A stretch of DNA of 64,000 nucleotides from Bacillus sp. REN3. Lineage in GTDB: Bacteria; Bacillota; Bacilli; Bacillales; Cytobacillaceae. The notes below the pieces were generated by a model, which was given only the letters and a program-made list of their open reading frames with translations, was not told the DNA's origin and searched no databases. The stretch is from positions 1 through 64,000 of the forward strand of contig NZ_JAERSD010000022.1 of assembly GCF_017912555.1 (NCBI RefSeq), read 5' to 3'. Positions 1 to 9,242 of this stretch are shown piece by piece (the first letter of the stretch is position 1; each line of letters begins with the position of its first letter). Position numbers and translations under genes: made by a program.

Positions 1-38
1 AAATCAACGGACTATTTTCCAAGCAGTCTCAAAAATAA

Positions 39-83
39 AGAGGGTGCCCAAAAGTTTATACTTTTGGGACACCCTCTTTTTTT
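39..83 (+). terminator. Rho-independent terminator of an upstream gene
   Basis: A near-perfect long stem (AGAGGGTGCCCAAAAGT pairing with ACTTTTGGGACACCCTCT) is followed by seven Ts. No gene lies to its left inside the window, so it ends a transcript that starts outside. Confidence 0.9.
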
Positions 84-156
84 CTTGCTATAAAAATGAT
101 ATATAAGAAGATTTGTACAAGGGAACCAAAAAAATGCTAAATCCCCATTTACTCAT

Positions 157-185
157 TTTACAATTTTTGATAGATTTGTTATATA
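157..185 (+). promoter_or_regulatory. Probable sigma-A promoter of the LytB-like gene
   Basis: TTTACA and TATATA boxes are separated by 17 bp, about 75 bp ahead of the TTG start of the next gene. The match is visual only; the region is AT-rich, so chance matches are possible. Confidence 0.45.
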
Positions 186-258
186 TGAAATATTTTCGTA
201 AAAAAAGGAGGGTTATTTGTCGATTATTTCTTTTGTTTAACATCTAGGAGGGTAAAAA

Positions 259-2445
259 TTGATCAATAAAAGGATTTCCTTCATTCTAATTTTAGCCATT
301 TGTTTCTCGTTGTTGCCGTTTACTTCTTTTGCCCAGGCTGCGAGTATTTCCGTCAAATTAAGCAATTATATTGGGAATACGCGTTCAATCAATTTGACAA
401 GCGTTGGTGAATATAAGCTTGCGAATGGAAACATTAGAATGTCAGGAAAGGACCGCTTCGCTGTTGCCAACAATGTTGCCTCAAGTGGTTGGACAAAGTC
501 CGATACTGTAATTCTAGTTAACTATAAGGCTTTTGCGGATGCCTTAGCTGCCACTCCGTTTGCTTACTATAAAAATGCTCCAATTCTATTAACATTGCCT
601 GACCGTTTAGAAAGCCAAACATTACAGAAACTAAAGGAATTAAGCCCAAGAACCGTCTATATTGTTGGCGGAACGGGGAGTGTTTCCACAAGTGTTGGTT
701 CTGAGCTCCAAAAATTTGTTCCTGAAGTCAGGAGGATTGCAGGCCGTGATCGTTTTGAGGTCGCCAATAAGCTGGCTGCACAAATCCCTAATAATGGGAA
801 AGCTGTAATTGCCAATGGACTTGTATTTGCTGACGCACTTTCCATTGCACCTTATGCAGCGAGGAATGGTTATCCTATTCTGCTGACTGCTAAGGATTCC
901 TTGCCGAGCTATACAAAGTCCGCCCTTCAAGGCAGACAGAGCACTTTGATTGTTGGAGGCACTGGCAGTGTCAGCAGCGCAGTGGCTGGTCAATTGCCGT
1001 CGCCGCGGCGGATTGGCGGGGCTGACCGGTTCGAAGTATCCGCTAATATCGTCAGGGAATTGAACCTTCCGGCTGAAACAGCCTTTATTTCAACAGGTCT
1101 GTCCTTTGCAGATGCGCTGACTGGCTCGGTTCTCGCCGCCAAGCAGAACGCTCCATCGTTGTTGACCAGGCCGGACAGGCTTCCAGCAGCAATCGATACT
1201 GTTATTGATGAAAAGAAAATCTCTAGCTTTACGATCCTTGGCGGAACCGGTTCTGTCAGTGAAGCTGTCGTAGCAAGTCTTCCAAATGAAGTGAGGCTGG
1301 CAGAGGGTACATCATACTCGGTGAAAAATGAAAATAATAGATTGGTATTATATAAAGGCACACAGAAATTGAAGGACTTTGGTTCTTCCCAATTTGCGCT
1401 CGTGCCAGCAAGGTACAGCACGGCTAACCAAATCAAACTCAATAACAAGCCATATCTTGGCAAAATGGAATTCTACCTTGAAAACAGCTATGTTCGCCCA
1501 ATCAACCGTGGCATTCCTTTCGAAGACTACTTGAAAGGTGTCGTCCCGCATGAAATGCCAGCAAGCTGGGAATTAGAGGCGCTTAAGGCGCAGGCGGTGG
1601 CAGCCCGGACTTACTCGATCAATTCGGTCGGCAAAGTGGTCGATGATACACAGTACTTCCAAGTATATGGCGGAGCAACATGGATAAACGATTATTACCA
1701 GCAACGGACCAATCGTGCAGTCAATGAGACAGCAGGAAAAGTATTGAGATATAATGGAAACCCGATTTCTGCTGTATTCTCTTCAAGCAATGGCGGATAC
1801 ATTGAATCGAATGCCAATGCCTGGGGAACCGCACTTGTTCCTTATTTAAATGCCAAACAAGATGATCACGATCCTATAATTCAATGGTCCATTCCGATGA
1901 AAAAGACGCAGATCAATATGGAACCATATAACACCAATCTAAAGAACCCTGGACACTGGTGGGGATCCATAAAAGAAGCTGACTCGAAGGTCACAGCCAG
2001 CATTAAAAACTGGCTATATAAAAAAGATATCAATTACGCGAATACCGAAATCAAAATTGTCTCAATCAATAATTTCATTATTTCACCTGAAAGAACAACC
2101 GGTGATAGAAGCATCAAAGCAACTTTGGATATTGATGTCTTCATTAGGTATCCGGCAACGAATACTTATAAGTTGAACAGTGCCAAAGAAATAGAGAAAA
2201 TAAATGTCAAGAAAACCTTGAGCATCGGAGAATTCCGTTCGATGTTCGGTGCAAGTGTGTTCAAAAGCCATTTGCTTGACCCAGTCACCTATAAGGCAGA
2301 TACCGATACCTTATACATCAATGGAAAGGGTTATGGCCATGGCGTCGGCATGAGCCAGTATGGGGCAAAGAATATGGCTTCCAAGGGAATTAGTTATGTT
2401 AACATCTTGAAACATTATTACCCAAATACCAGTCTAGGCAACTAG
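259..2445 (+). CDS. lytB: LytB-like secreted SpoIID-domain protein with three CWB2 repeats
   Basis: Secreted wall protein of 728 residues. The TTG start is chosen because AGGAGGG lies just before it. A signal peptide (residues 1-27) is followed by three putative cell-wall-binding repeats of type 2, each opening with a DRF-V-A-N core (about residues 62, 158 and 252). The C-terminal half is a SpoIID/LytB domain: GVVPHEMP with a Glu at 432 matching the catalytic Glu of SpoIID lytic transglycosylases, then AQAVAARTYS, and a GHGVGMSQYGA motif near the end. In B. subtilis LytB has this architecture and enhances the amidase LytC, which is encoded two genes downstream here. Role in wall turnover and cell separation is inferred from the family. 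The substrate is not established by sequence; glycan-strand cleavage is possible. Confidence 0.9.
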   Translation: MINKRISFILILAICFSLLPFTSFAQAASISVKLSNYIGNTRSINLTSVGEYKLANGNIRMSGKDRFAVANNVASSGWTKSDTVILVNYKAFADALAATPFAYYKNAPILLTLPDRLESQTLQKLKELSPRTVYIVGGTGSVSTSVGSELQKFVPEVRRIAGRDRFEVANKLAAQIPNNGKAVIANGLVFADALSIAPYAARNGYPILLTAKDSLPSYTKSALQGRQSTLIVGGTGSVSSAVAGQLPSPRRIGGADRFEVSANIVRELNLPAETAFISTGLSFADALTGSVLAAKQNAPSLLTRPDRLPAAIDTVIDEKKISSFTILGGTGSVSEAVVASLPNEVRLAEGTSYSVKNENNRLVLYKGTQKLKDFGSSQFALVPARYSTANQIKLNNKPYLGKMEFYLENSYVRPINRGIPFEDYLKGVVPHEMPASWELEALKAQAVAARTYSINSVGKVVDDTQYFQVYGGATWINDYYQQRTNRAVNETAGKVLRYNGNPISAVFSSSNGGYIESNANAWGTALVPYLNAKQDDHDPIIQWSIPMKKTQINMEPYNTNLKNPGHWWGSIKEADSKVTASIKNWLYKKDINYANTEIKIVSINNFIISPERTTGDRSIKATLDIDVFIRYPATNTYKLNSAKEIEKINVKKTLSIGEFRSMFGASVFKSHLLDPVTYKADTDTLYINGKGYGHGVGMSQYGAKNMASKGISYVNILKHYYPNTSLGN

Positions 2446-2455
2446 AATGCTAAGA

Positions 2456-2493
2456 AAGGACGCATCCCTCCATTTATGGGTTCGTCCTTTTTT
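2456..2493 (+). terminator. Terminator after the LytB-like gene
   Basis: Stem AAGGACG/CGTCCTT with an inner stem and a run of Ts, ten bases after the stop codon. It separates this gene from the next CWB2 gene, so the three wall-protein genes are probably not one transcript. The ~200 bp that follow hold a small hairpin (GATCTGA/TCAGATC) but nothing else I recognise. Confidence 0.8.
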
Positions 2494-2694
2494 AAACTGA
2501 TTGAAATTTATAGGCAATTAGGAATTGTCATAATACTTCCTGAAGAAAGATAAAGTTATGCGGTGAAGCAGGCGCCCTGAAGAGCCAATAGGATGTTGTG
2601 TGATCTGAAGGCATTTATCAGATCCAATAGTACCAATGGAGATAGCAAAAAAGTGACGATAGAAAAATGTTTCTTTTAATCGGGGGAGTTAGAG

Positions 2695-4896
2695 TTGTTT
2701 AAAAAGTTAATAGTGATGCTGTTGTTTTCCCTCTGGTTTTTCGGTTATGCAGCAATCGATCAAGCGGAAGCTGCTGAACGCCTTGATGGCAAAGATCGCT
2801 TCGAAGTAGCAGTAAAGGTTTCGGAAAAAGGCTGGCCTAATGGATCGGAAACGGTCATCTTGGCCAACTATCTTGCGTTTGCTGATGCTTTGGCAGCGAC
2901 ACCATATGCATATTGGAAGAATGCGCCTGTCCTATTGACACAGCCCGGTGTTCTGACTGAGGCAACAAAGGCTGAGATACAGCGACTCAAACCTGCAGAA
3001 GTGATTTTGATCGGCGGAGAGGGAAGCTTGAATCCTAGCCTTATTGTTCAAATCAAACAGGCTGGAGTATCAAAAATCACTAGAATAAACGGGAAAAACC
3101 GATTCGAGGTGGCAAAAAACATTGCGATCAAAATGCCTCCATCCAATAGCGCGGTCATTTCCTATGGATTGAATTTTCCGGATGCCCTGGCTATTGCACC
3201 ATATGCTGCCCGGAACGGCTATCCGATCTTATTGACCAATAAGGATACCTTGCCTAAGGAAACAAGGGAAGCTTTGACTGGCCGGAAAGTGGGCCACACG
3301 CTTGTCAGCGGGGGGGAGGGAAGTGTCAGCGCCAAGGTTTTTTCGCAGCTTCCTGCCCCCCAGCGGGTTGGCGGAAAGGATCGTTTTGAAGTAGCCAAGA
3401 ATATTTTCCAGAAATATAATAGGTCAAGCACAAAAGTTTATATCGCGAATGGGCTTACATTTGCGGATGCATTGACTGGGTCAGTTATGGCTGCGAAAGA
3501 AAATGCGTCCATTTTGTTGACGTGGCCGACAAGACTGCCTGATGCAACTCAAAATGTCTTGATTGATCGCATGGTAAACAACGTTTTAATATTGGGAGGA
3601 ACGGGCTCTGTCAACAATAACATCATTTACCTAGCGGGAAAATGGGAAATGAAAAATTGGGCGGGATATGGACTTTCAGGCTATACCTCTTCTCCATCTG
3701 TTTTTCCAGGACAATCGCTTACCTTCTATATAAACAGTGACCAGCCGTATCACCTGGAGTTCTACCGAATGGGTTATTACGGCGGAAAGGGGGGACTGTT
3801 GAAGGGAACGAAAACAGGTCTCCCTGCTCAAATTCAAAGAAATAAGCCAAATCCAGAAACATTGGACGCGAGGTGGAATCCATCACTCTCTTATAAAATA
3901 CCATTACACTGGGATAGTGGGTTTTATGTGGCCAAAGTGGTGAGGAAAGATAAGAAGGCAAGCTTCATCCCTTTTGTTGTAAAGGAACAAAGCCCATCAG
4001 CCGACTTTACAGTTTTGATTGCGACGAACACTTACCATGCATACAACAACTGGGGCGGGAAAAGTCTTTATGGCTATAATAGCAGCAATAAAGAAGCTGC
4101 CGTAAAGTTGTCGTTCAACAGGCCATACAAAAATTATTTCGGCGCTGGAGAGTTCTTCTCATATGAATATAACTTGATCAGATGGCTGGAGAAAAAAGGC
4201 TATCGGTTAACCTATGTGACGGATTCCGATGTCCATAATGGACTTCTGAATACTACGCAAGCCAAAAACCTGATCATTGCAGGCCATGATGAATATTGGA
4301 CCAAACGAATGAGGGACAATATTGAAAGCCTTCCATCCATGGACCTTGCATTGTTCAATGCCAATATTGGTTACTGGCAAATCCGGCTTGAGGATGGTGG
4401 GCGCACGATGGTTTCTTATAAAGCCCGTGCAGCTGAGGATCCTTTTAATAAAATTGATCCTTCTCAAGTAACCACTCAATTTAGAATGAATCCCGTTAAC
4501 AGGGCGGAAGAAAACTTATTCGGGACCATGTATCGGGGAATCCCTGAAAAGACCATGCCAATGATTGTTTCTAATTCTTCCCATTGGATATACAATGGGA
4601 CCGGGTTGAAGGACGGGGATAAAATAAATGGAGTAGTGGGTGGAGAGGTCGATGCATCTATGTTCACTGAAAATGTAGAGTATATTGCTCGATCCCCTGT
4701 GGTTCTTTATGGGAAAGAAGGCTATTCAGATGTCATTTGGTATAACCATCCTGATGGGAGAAAAGTATTTTCTGCAGGCTCTTTCTATTGGAACTGGTTC
4801 TTGGATCCATACGGCCATACTGATAAAGCCAGTTACAACAAAAATATTGAAATAATGACAACCAATGCTTTAGATAGACTTAAACTTGAAAACTAG
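2695..4896 (+). CDS. Secreted CWB2 protein with N,N-dimethylformamidase-like C-terminal domain
   Basis: A 733-residue exported protein. TTG start with GGGGGAG upstream; signal peptide about residues 1-27. Three CWB2 wall-binding repeats occupy about residues 28-320 (DRFEVAVKVS, NRFEVAKNIA, DRFEVAKNIF). The rest resembles the C-terminal domain of the large subunit of N,N-dimethylformamidase: WAGYGLSGYTSSPSVFPGQ followed by YRMGYYGG, then NTYHAYNNWGG, IIAGHDEYW and a final SAGSFYWNW block. That fold is otherwise seen in secreted or cytoplasmic amidohydrolase-like proteins. The gene sits between the LytB-like gene and lytC, where B. subtilis carries no such gene. Substrate unknown; an amide in the wall or in extracellular polymer is a guess. 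The wall-binding assignment is firm, the enzymatic one moderate. Confidence 0.8.
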   Translation: MFKKLIVMLLFSLWFFGYAAIDQAEAAERLDGKDRFEVAVKVSEKGWPNGSETVILANYLAFADALAATPYAYWKNAPVLLTQPGVLTEATKAEIQRLKPAEVILIGGEGSLNPSLIVQIKQAGVSKITRINGKNRFEVAKNIAIKMPPSNSAVISYGLNFPDALAIAPYAARNGYPILLTNKDTLPKETREALTGRKVGHTLVSGGEGSVSAKVFSQLPAPQRVGGKDRFEVAKNIFQKYNRSSTKVYIANGLTFADALTGSVMAAKENASILLTWPTRLPDATQNVLIDRMVNNVLILGGTGSVNNNIIYLAGKWEMKNWAGYGLSGYTSSPSVFPGQSLTFYINSDQPYHLEFYRMGYYGGKGGLLKGTKTGLPAQIQRNKPNPETLDARWNPSLSYKIPLHWDSGFYVAKVVRKDKKASFIPFVVKEQSPSADFTVLIATNTYHAYNNWGGKSLYGYNSSNKEAAVKLSFNRPYKNYFGAGEFFSYEYNLIRWLEKKGYRLTYVTDSDVHNGLLNTTQAKNLIIAGHDEYWTKRMRDNIESLPSMDLALFNANIGYWQIRLEDGGRTMVSYKARAAEDPFNKIDPSQVTTQFRMNPVNRAEENLFGTMYRGIPEKTMPMIVSNSSHWIYNGTGLKDGDKINGVVGGEVDASMFTENVEYIARSPVVLYGKEGYSDVIWYNHPDGRKVFSAGSFYWNWFLDPYGHTDKASYNKNIEIMTTNALDRLKLEN

Positions 4897-4910
4897 TATT
4901 TAGAGTACAG

Positions 4911-4938
4911 GACCCACGGTTTTTGCCGAGGGTCTTTT
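4911..4938 (+). terminator. Probable terminator after the DMFase-like gene
   Basis: GACCC-A-CGG pairs with CCG-A-GGGTC and is followed by TTTTC. Moderate strength. Confidence 0.6.
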
Positions 4939-5012
4939 CGTATACTTTCTGTAATTTTTAACACAGAATCTTAATCCTATTTAACCAATTTGTATTTTTC
5001 TTGGAAAAATCA

Positions 5013-5039
5013 TAGAAATTTGCCTATATCATCCGATAA
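5013..5039 (+). promoter_or_regulatory. Sigma-D type promoter of lytC
   Basis: TAGA, 15 bp, then TCCGATAA, close to the motility sigma consensus TAAA-N15-GCCGATAT, 35 bp ahead of the lytC start. In B. subtilis lytC is known to be part of the sigma-D regulon, which supports the call. Confidence 0.65.
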
Positions 5040-5074
5040 AATAAGAGAGAGTTCAACTAGAGGAGGCAAAAAGG

Positions 5075-6586
5075 ATGAAGAAAATATTGGTAACCTTGCT
5101 GTTTGCTGCCGCGTTTTGTTTTGTAGCCGTGCTACCGGCATCTGCAGAGGGTTACACAATCAGGATTGGCGGACAGGATCGTTTTGAGGTTGCGGTAAAT
5201 GTTTCTAAGAGGGGTTGGTCATCGTCCAACACCGTTATTTTGGCCAATTATAATGCGTATGCCGATGCTTTGGCTGCAGCTCCATTGGCATATAAATATA
5301 ATGCTCCTATCCTTTTGACTCAGCCGGGAGTGCTGACTGCGGCTACAAAAGCAGAGATTGATAGACTGAATGCGACATCTGTCATTGCTGTAGGTGGAAC
5401 TGCCAGCATTTCGGACACGGTTTTGTCACAAGTAAGGGGAATGGGGTTAAAAACACAGAGGATTTCAGGTTCCAACCGTTTTGAAGTCGCGAATAATATT
5501 GCGTTGCACATGGGTCGCAGCAGTAAGGTCGTGCTTGCATACGGCTTGAACTTCCCTGATGCGCTGGCGATTGCGCCATATGCTGCGAGGAATGGCTATC
5601 CTATTCTTCTGACCAATACAGATGCTGTACCAAGCTCCACTAAAAGCATCATCAACCAATGGGGAGTCAGCCAGACGATCATAGTCGGCGGGGAAGGCAG
5701 CATCTCAAAAACTGTCTATAATAGTGTGCCCAACCCATATCGGATAGATGGAAGGAATCGTTTCGAGGTTGCGGCGAATATTGCGGATAAATATTTCCGC
5801 ACCCGTGCCCAGTCATCCATCGCGACTGGAATGTCGTTTGCCGATGCGCTGACAGGATCTGTTTTTGCAGCGAAAAGAAATGAGCCGATTCTGCTGACTA
5901 CTTCCACTTCGATTCCAAAAGAAACAAGAAGTTCGATCATCAATAACGGTTACCAGAGCTTTTTTGTTTATGGTGGCCCGGCATCCGTATCCGATGGCGT
6001 CTTCAGAACACTGGCTGTTTCTGTTGTTGGCAAAAAAATCATGATTGACGCTGGCCATGGGGGAACAGACCCAGGAGCCATTGGTAAGACAGGCAACGGT
6101 ACGGAGCTGAAGGAAAAAGATTTAACGTTAGATATATCAAAGAGGGTCCAATCCAGATTGACAAATGCGATGTCAAAAGTTGTGATGACACGGACAGGGG
6201 ATACATACCCTACCCTAAGTGAGAGGGTGGCCCAGGCGAATCAATCCGGTGCTGACATCTTTGTCAGTATCCATATCAATTCCTTTACCACGTCTTCCCC
6301 GCATGGAACAGAAACGTGGTGGAATAGCACCTACAAATCAGCAGACAGCTTGCTCTTAGCCGAGGAAATCCAAAAAGAACTGATCAGGACGCTCGGCACA
6401 TATGACAGGGGAGTAAAACACGGTGACTTCAAAGTCATAAGGGAAACAACAATCCCTAGTGTGCTTGTGGAAGTGGCATTCGTATCAAATAAGGATGATG
6501 CCAACAGGCTTGCAGATCCTGTTTTCAGACAAAAGGCTGCTGATGCTGTTTACAGAGGCATTATTAATTATTTCAATAAAAAGTGA
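5075..6586 (+). CDS. lytC: N-acetylmuramoyl-L-alanine amidase LytC
   Basis: Secreted autolysin, 503 residues, matching the length of B. subtilis LytC (496). ATG start behind AGAGGAGGC. Signal peptide residues 1-25, three CWB2 wall-binding repeats (about 28-320), then an Amidase_3 domain from about 322. The zinc-amidase motifs are present: DAGHGG (His328), a Glu in the KEKDL segment, SIHINS, and the catalytic Glu in VEVAFVSN. It cleaves the bond between N-acetylmuramic acid and L-alanine of the stem peptide and acts outside the membrane in wall turnover, cell separation and motility. A sigma-D-like promoter upstream links it to the flagellar regulon. The CWB2-then-amidase order is the classical LytC order. 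Confidence 0.95.
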   Translation: MKKILVTLLFAAAFCFVAVLPASAEGYTIRIGGQDRFEVAVNVSKRGWSSSNTVILANYNAYADALAAAPLAYKYNAPILLTQPGVLTAATKAEIDRLNATSVIAVGGTASISDTVLSQVRGMGLKTQRISGSNRFEVANNIALHMGRSSKVVLAYGLNFPDALAIAPYAARNGYPILLTNTDAVPSSTKSIINQWGVSQTIIVGGEGSISKTVYNSVPNPYRIDGRNRFEVAANIADKYFRTRAQSSIATGMSFADALTGSVFAAKRNEPILLTTSTSIPKETRSSIINNGYQSFFVYGGPASVSDGVFRTLAVSVVGKKIMIDAGHGGTDPGAIGKTGNGTELKEKDLTLDISKRVQSRLTNAMSKVVMTRTGDTYPTLSERVAQANQSGADIFVSIHINSFTTSSPHGTETWWNSTYKSADSLLLAEEIQKELIRTLGTYDRGVKHGDFKVIRETTIPSVLVEVAFVSNKDDANRLADPVFRQKAADAVYRGIINYFNKK

Positions 6587-6593
6587 ACCTTAT

Positions 6594-6626
6594 CCCTGTT
6601 GGATTTATTCCAATAGGGTTTTCCTT
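6594..6626 (+). terminator. Terminator after lytC
   Basis: CCCTGTTGGA pairs with TCCAATAGGG (one G-U), followed by TTTTCCTTTT. The ~250 bp between here and tagO hold a TTGACA box at 6674 with a weak TAAAAA 16 bp later, and no convincing gene. Confidence 0.8.
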
Positions 6627-6876
6627 TTATTACAATGTGTTCTTGATATAAGTTATATGGAAAATAAAAATAATTGACATTGTTGCCCTGCAGGTTAAAA
6701 ATAGAGGGAGATGAGGTTTTAAGGTTAAGCGTACAGGAAAAATAACCATTAAGCCCATTTCCGGTTCTGAAATAAATGTAACGGAAAATTAATGGATAAT
6801 AAATTGAATAATAGGCGGACTATGATACACTTATTGAGGGTTTTTAAATTACGGATCACAAAGAGGAGAAGTCAGT

Positions 6877-7935
6877 ATGACTGCACAATTGATAGTAGCA
6901 TTTTTTGTTTCCTTCTTTACCGTTCTGGTTGCTACGCCATTTGTCATAAAATTAGCGCATAAAATCAACGCTACCGATAAACCGAATCACCGGAAAGTCC
7001 ACGAGAAGGTAATGCCGCGTTTAGGCGGTCTTGCCATTTTCCTTGGTGTGATCGCTGGTTTTTTTGCAGCTGGACTCTATACACAGAAGATTACCGGCAT
7101 TTCTATTGGCGCAATTCTGATTGTTATACTCGGTATCCTGGATGACAAATATGAGTTGTCTGCGAAAGTGAAACTGCTTGGCCAGATTGCGGCAGCTGGA
7201 GTGGTTGTAAGTACAGGATTGACAATTGAATTCATAAGTATACCTTTTTTGGAAAAATTTAATTTAGGAATTTGGTCGATTCCCGTCACAATCTTTTGGA
7301 TTGTTGCCATTACCAATGCCATTAACTTGATTGATGGGCTGGATGGCCTTGCTGCGGGTATCTCATCGATCGGCATAGCGACTATCGCCTTTATGGCGGG
7401 CGCGGCGGGAAAGTCATTGATCCTGACCTTGGCGTTGATTTTGCTCGGAAGCACGCTTGCTTTCCTTTTTTATAATTTCCATCCTGCAAAGATTTTCATG
7501 GGAGATACTGGTGCGTTATTTCTTGGCTATTCTATTGGTATCCTTTCCCTGCTGGGATTATACAAGAGCGTCACATTATTCAGCTTCATTGTGCCGATCA
7601 TCATATTAGGCGTGCCGATATTCGATACAACATACGCCATCATCCGGAGGGTTGTGAATAAGCAGCCGATTTCGGCGCCGGATAAAAGCCATTTGCACCA
7701 TCGGATTCTGGCTATTGGCCTGTCACATCGCAATACGGTACTTGTCATATATGCGCTTGGCATTCTCTTTAGTGTATCTGCTGTTCTTTTTGAAACATCT
7801 ACCCTTTGGGGATCTTTGTTGATTGTTTCCGGTTTGCTTATCCTTTTCCAGGTCATTGCTGAATTAATCGGACTTGTTAATGACCGGCATAAACCTTTCA
7901 TTAAAATGTACAGGAAAGTGACTGGAAAACATTAA
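6877..7935 (+). CDS. tagO: Undecaprenyl-phosphate GlcNAc-1-phosphate transferase TagO
   Basis: Polytopic membrane enzyme (352 residues, about ten or eleven hydrophobic segments) of the MraY/WecA family. It moves GlcNAc-1-phosphate from UDP-GlcNAc onto undecaprenyl phosphate, the first step of wall teichoic acid and other wall glycopolymers. Visible motifs: NHRKVHEK-MPRLGG early in the protein, the paired Asp motif ILDDKYEL, NLIDGLDGLAAG, and the HLHHR signature near residue 270 typical of WecA-type enzymes. GAGGAG precedes the ATG. In B. subtilis tagO lies close to tagU and yvyE; here a 13-kb polysaccharide cluster is inserted between them. A strong terminator follows directly. Confidence 0.95.
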   Translation: MTAQLIVAFFVSFFTVLVATPFVIKLAHKINATDKPNHRKVHEKVMPRLGGLAIFLGVIAGFFAAGLYTQKITGISIGAILIVILGILDDKYELSAKVKLLGQIAAAGVVVSTGLTIEFISIPFLEKFNLGIWSIPVTIFWIVAITNAINLIDGLDGLAAGISSIGIATIAFMAGAAGKSLILTLALILLGSTLAFLFYNFHPAKIFMGDTGALFLGYSIGILSLLGLYKSVTLFSFIVPIIILGVPIFDTTYAIIRRVVNKQPISAPDKSHLHHRILAIGLSHRNTVLVIYALGILFSVSAVLFETSTLWGSLLIVSGLLILFQVIAELIGLVNDRHKPFIKMYRKVTGKH

Positions 7936-7940
7936 AAACG

Positions 7941-7975
7941 AAAACCGTTTGTGGCTAAGCTTACAAACGGTTTTT
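7941..7975 (+). terminator. Strong terminator between tagO and the polysaccharide cluster
   Basis: Perfect 12-bp stem AAAACCGTTTGT/ACAAACGGTTTT plus T-run. Only 20 bp separate it from the next start codon, leaving no room for a normal downstream promoter. Confidence 0.9.
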
Positions 7976-7994
7976 CAAACTTCTTTTGATTTGA

Positions 7995-9242
7995 GTGATG
8001 ATGATGAAACAGGAACTGATTCTGATTACGAATCGTTATCCATTTTATCCAGGGGAAGAGTTTCTGAAGCTGGAATTGGATTTTCTATGTGAAAAATTTC
8101 GCAAAGTACATATCATTCCCGTTAACAGTCTGGATCATTCCAAACAAAGGGAATTGCCAGCAAATGCCGAAGTTCACCTTGTTCCTGGTTTCCAGGGAAA
8201 AAGAGCGGCTTCATATAAGTTAAGCTGGATTCATGACCGACAGGGTCTCAAGTGGTTCCTATCGGAAAGCGGCAAGGCTAAAGCGTTTGGTGCGAAGGGA
8301 TTTGGAAAGCTTGCCTCCTGGACGGCGAATGCTGTGAAACTGCGCAGCTATATAGAAAACAATATAATGTCAGCGGAAAACGATGCTGACTTTGTTGTTT
8401 ATTCCTATTGGCTTTCCCTTGCACCTGGAATCGCTTTGTTGAAGGAAAAATATCCGTCAATCCATGCCTATTCCCGGGGACACGGAGGGGACATATACGA
8501 AGATCGGCATAAACCTCCTTATTTGCCATTCAAACAAAAGCTGATTGGCAAACTGGACAATTTGTTCCTGATTTCAGATAACGGGCGGCAGTATCTTTCT
8601 GGCCAGGCAAGCGGGAATCATGATCATCTTGAAACCTGGCGGCTTGGAACCCTTAAGCCTGATGGTGAGTCGCCAAGTTCAAAGGACGGAACTTTCCGGA
8701 TAGTCAGCTGTTCGTATATTGTGCCGGTTAAACGGCTTGAATTACTAATAAATAGCCTTCAGCATTGCGAGGAAAAAATCCACTGGACCCATATTGGCGA
8801 CGGGCCGGCGAGAGCGGAAATCGAACAGCTTGCAGCCGCTTTGCCTGATCACGTCTCGTGCGAATTCAAGGGCAGCCTTGGGAATTCCGAGGTAATGGAT
8901 TTTTACACAAGTAATGCTGTGGACATGTTTGTTAATGTCAGTTCAAGTGAAGGGATTCCTGTCGCCATCATGGAAGCATTCAGCTGCAGGATTCCTGCTT
9001 TAGCGACGGATGTAGGCGGAACACGGGAGCTGGTGAACGACAGAAACGGCCATTTGATACCGAAGGATTTTGATGTGAAGGAACTTGCGGGGATTTTTGA
9101 TTCATTTGCAAGATCCCCGCACGAAGACAGGGAGAAGCGGCGTGAAGCTGCTTATCAAACCTGGAATGAATTGTACAATGCTAAGAAAAATTATTCAGCT
9201 TTTGCAGAAAAACTAGCAGGCAATGGTGGAACAGGATCATGA
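7995..9242 (+). CDS. Family 4-type glycosyltransferase
   Basis: 415-residue cytoplasmic glycosyltransferase of the GT-B fold. The C-terminal GT1/GT4 donor domain is clear: SCSYIVPVKRLELLI, HIGDGPARAEIEQL, FKGSLGNSEVMDFY, and the nucleotide-sugar motif SEGIPVAIMEAFSCRIP followed by ATDVGGTREL. The N-terminal half is the variable acceptor domain. Start is uncertain: a GTG is followed by three ATG codons and no strong Shine-Dalgarno is visible. It overlaps the flippase gene by four bases (ATGA), showing translational coupling. Likely adds one sugar to a lipid-linked repeat unit; donor and acceptor cannot be read from sequence. Confidence 0.85.
   Translation: MMMMKQELILITNRYPFYPGEEFLKLELDFLCEKFRKVHIIPVNSLDHSKQRELPANAEVHLVPGFQGKRAASYKLSWIHDRQGLKWFLSESGKAKAFGAKGFGKLASWTANAVKLRSYIENNIMSAENDADFVVYSYWLSLAPGIALLKEKYPSIHAYSRGHGGDIYEDRHKPPYLPFKQKLIGKLDNLFLISDNGRQYLSGQASGNHDHLETWRLGTLKPDGESPSSKDGTFRIVSCSYIVPVKRLELLINSLQHCEEKIHWTHIGDGPARAEIEQLAAALPDHVSCEFKGSLGNSEVMDFYTSNAVDMFVNVSSSEGIPVAIMEAFSCRIPALATDVGGTRELVNDRNGHLIPKDFDVKELAGIFDSFARSPHEDREKRREAAYQTWNELYNAKKNYSAFAEKLAGNGGTGS

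Noticed and set aside
2494-2694. Riboswitch between the LytB-like and DMFase-like genes
   Set aside because: A small hairpin and a repeated CCAATAG are seen, but no match to an aptamer I know.
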